Source of the DNA: an uncultured Acetatifactor sp.
GTDB lineage: Bacteria; Bacillota; Clostridia; Lachnospirales; Lachnospiraceae
Direction of reading: 5' to 3'
Assembly: GCA_948496895.1 (NCBI GenBank)
Contig: CAOOJO010000164.1
Coordinates: forward strand, 1-6,315
Length of the DNA: 6,315 nt
The notes beneath the pieces were generated by a model, which worked only from the letters and a program-made list of their open reading frames with translations, did no database searches and had not been told where the DNA came from. Numbering within the stretch: position 1 is the first letter of the stretch; every line of letters begins with the position of its first letter. The translations under genes and the position numbers were made by a program. Of this stretch, positions 5,769-6,315 are shown piece after piece.

Positions 5769-6315
5769 ATGAAGCATTCTAAGGTAGGTTCTAAGACGGA
5801 TTTCCGGAAACTGGGGAGAGAGATTGCCAGGAATAAATACATCTATCTGATCATGTCCTTTGGAATCTTTTATCTGATTCTTTTTTCCTATGTGCCTATG
5901 AGGGGCCTTCTGCTGGCCTTTAAGGACTATAAAGTGAGGCGGGGGATTATGGGGAGCCCCTGGGTGGGATTTGCGCATTTCGAGCGGCTGTTCCGGGAGG
6001 CGGATTTCAGGCGGGCTTTCGTCAATACCCTGCAGATCAGCTTCGGGCGCATCCTGTTCCAGTTCCCTTTTCCGATTCTTATAGCCATCTTGGTGAATGA
6101 ACTGCGGGGCGGAAAGGGGAAGAAGGCCCTGCAGACGATCTATACCTTTCCCCATTTCCTGTCCTGGGTCATCGTGGCGGTGGTGGTGGGGAATGTGTTC
6201 GAATCCGACGGTGCCGCGAACCAGCTGATACAGCTCTTCGGCGGGGAGCCGCGGCTGTTCCTGGCGGACAAGACGCTGTTTCGGCCGCTTCTGTATTTCA
6301 CGGATATATGGAAGG
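5769..6315 (+). CDS. LplB/MalF-type carbohydrate ABC transporter permease, 3' partial
   Basis: Inner-membrane subunit of a CUT1-type sugar importer; it would pair with a second permease, a lipoprotein sugar-binding protein and usually a shared MsiK-type ATPase, none visible here. The reading frame is open from ATG 5769 to the window end (182 codons). Recognisable family features are the basic N terminus followed by TM1 (about 25-45) ending FSYVPMRGLLLAFKDYK, the SPWVGFAHFERLF segment (63-75) typical of LplB-like proteins, FVNTLQISFGRILFQFPFPI (84-103) leading through TM2, and FPHFLSWVIVAVVVGNVF (127-144) covering TM3. The EAA loop that docks the ATPase lies past the edge. Start: GGAGGGG 5 nt upstream of the ATG. 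The gap from the kinase (98 bp) contains its own promoter and operator, so it is the first gene of a separately controlled uptake operon. The sugar is unknown. Confidence 0.93.
   Translation, partial: MKHSKVGSKTDFRKLGREIARNKYIYLIMSFGIFYLILFSYVPMRGLLLAFKDYKVRRGIMGSPWVGFAHFERLFREADFRRAFVNTLQISFGRILFQFPFPILIAILVNELRGGKGKKALQTIYTFPHFLSWVIVAVVVGNVFESDGAANQLIQLFGGEPRLFLADKTLFRPLLYFTDIWK

Overview
The window reads as part of a Gram-positive, probably anaerobic gut-type Clostridia chromosome (Lachnospiraceae-like). This rests on the gene families (a YesM/YesN-type two-component pair beside an LplB-type sugar permease, and an S11 carboxypeptidase), on strong purine-rich AGGAGG-type ribosome sites, and on GC-rich codon use. 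The assignment is an inference from content, not a species identification. All six supported genes lie on the + strand. The many long minus-strand and out-of-frame ORFs are shadows of GC-rich coding sequence.

Layout: (1) 1-1187, the 3' part of a serine D-Ala-D-Ala carboxypeptidase whose start lies before the window. (2) 1188-1295, a gap with a good extended -10 promoter. (3) 1296-2126, a short, divergent Gfo/Idh/MocA-type oxidoreductase. (4) 2127-2227, a GC-rich gap with repeated AGACGGC words and potential hairpins. (5) 2228-3139, a cupin-AraC transcription regulator. (6) 3117-3899, a short REC-AraC response regulator overlapping the previous gene by 23 nt. (7) 3883-5670, a membrane sensor histidine kinase overlapping the response regulator by 17 nt. 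(8) 5671-5768, a gap with a 21-bp-phased direct repeat just upstream of an extended -10 promoter. (9) 5769 to the window end, the 5' part of an LplB-type carbohydrate ABC permease.

Working model (inference): genes 1296-5670 form one regulatory operon in which the kinase senses an extracellular carbohydrate or related cue and phosphorylates the REC-AraC protein. That protein binds the direct repeat upstream of the permease and switches on a sugar-uptake operon continuing past the right edge. The cupin-AraC protein probably adds a second, intracellular ligand input, and the oxidoreductase may act on the imported sugar or a derivative. The carboxypeptidase looks like an unrelated cell-wall gene upstream. 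No RNA genes, mobile elements, CRISPR arrays or convincing intrinsic terminators were seen. The parts are of known families; the most worthwhile non-coding signal is the phased direct repeat at 5680-5710.
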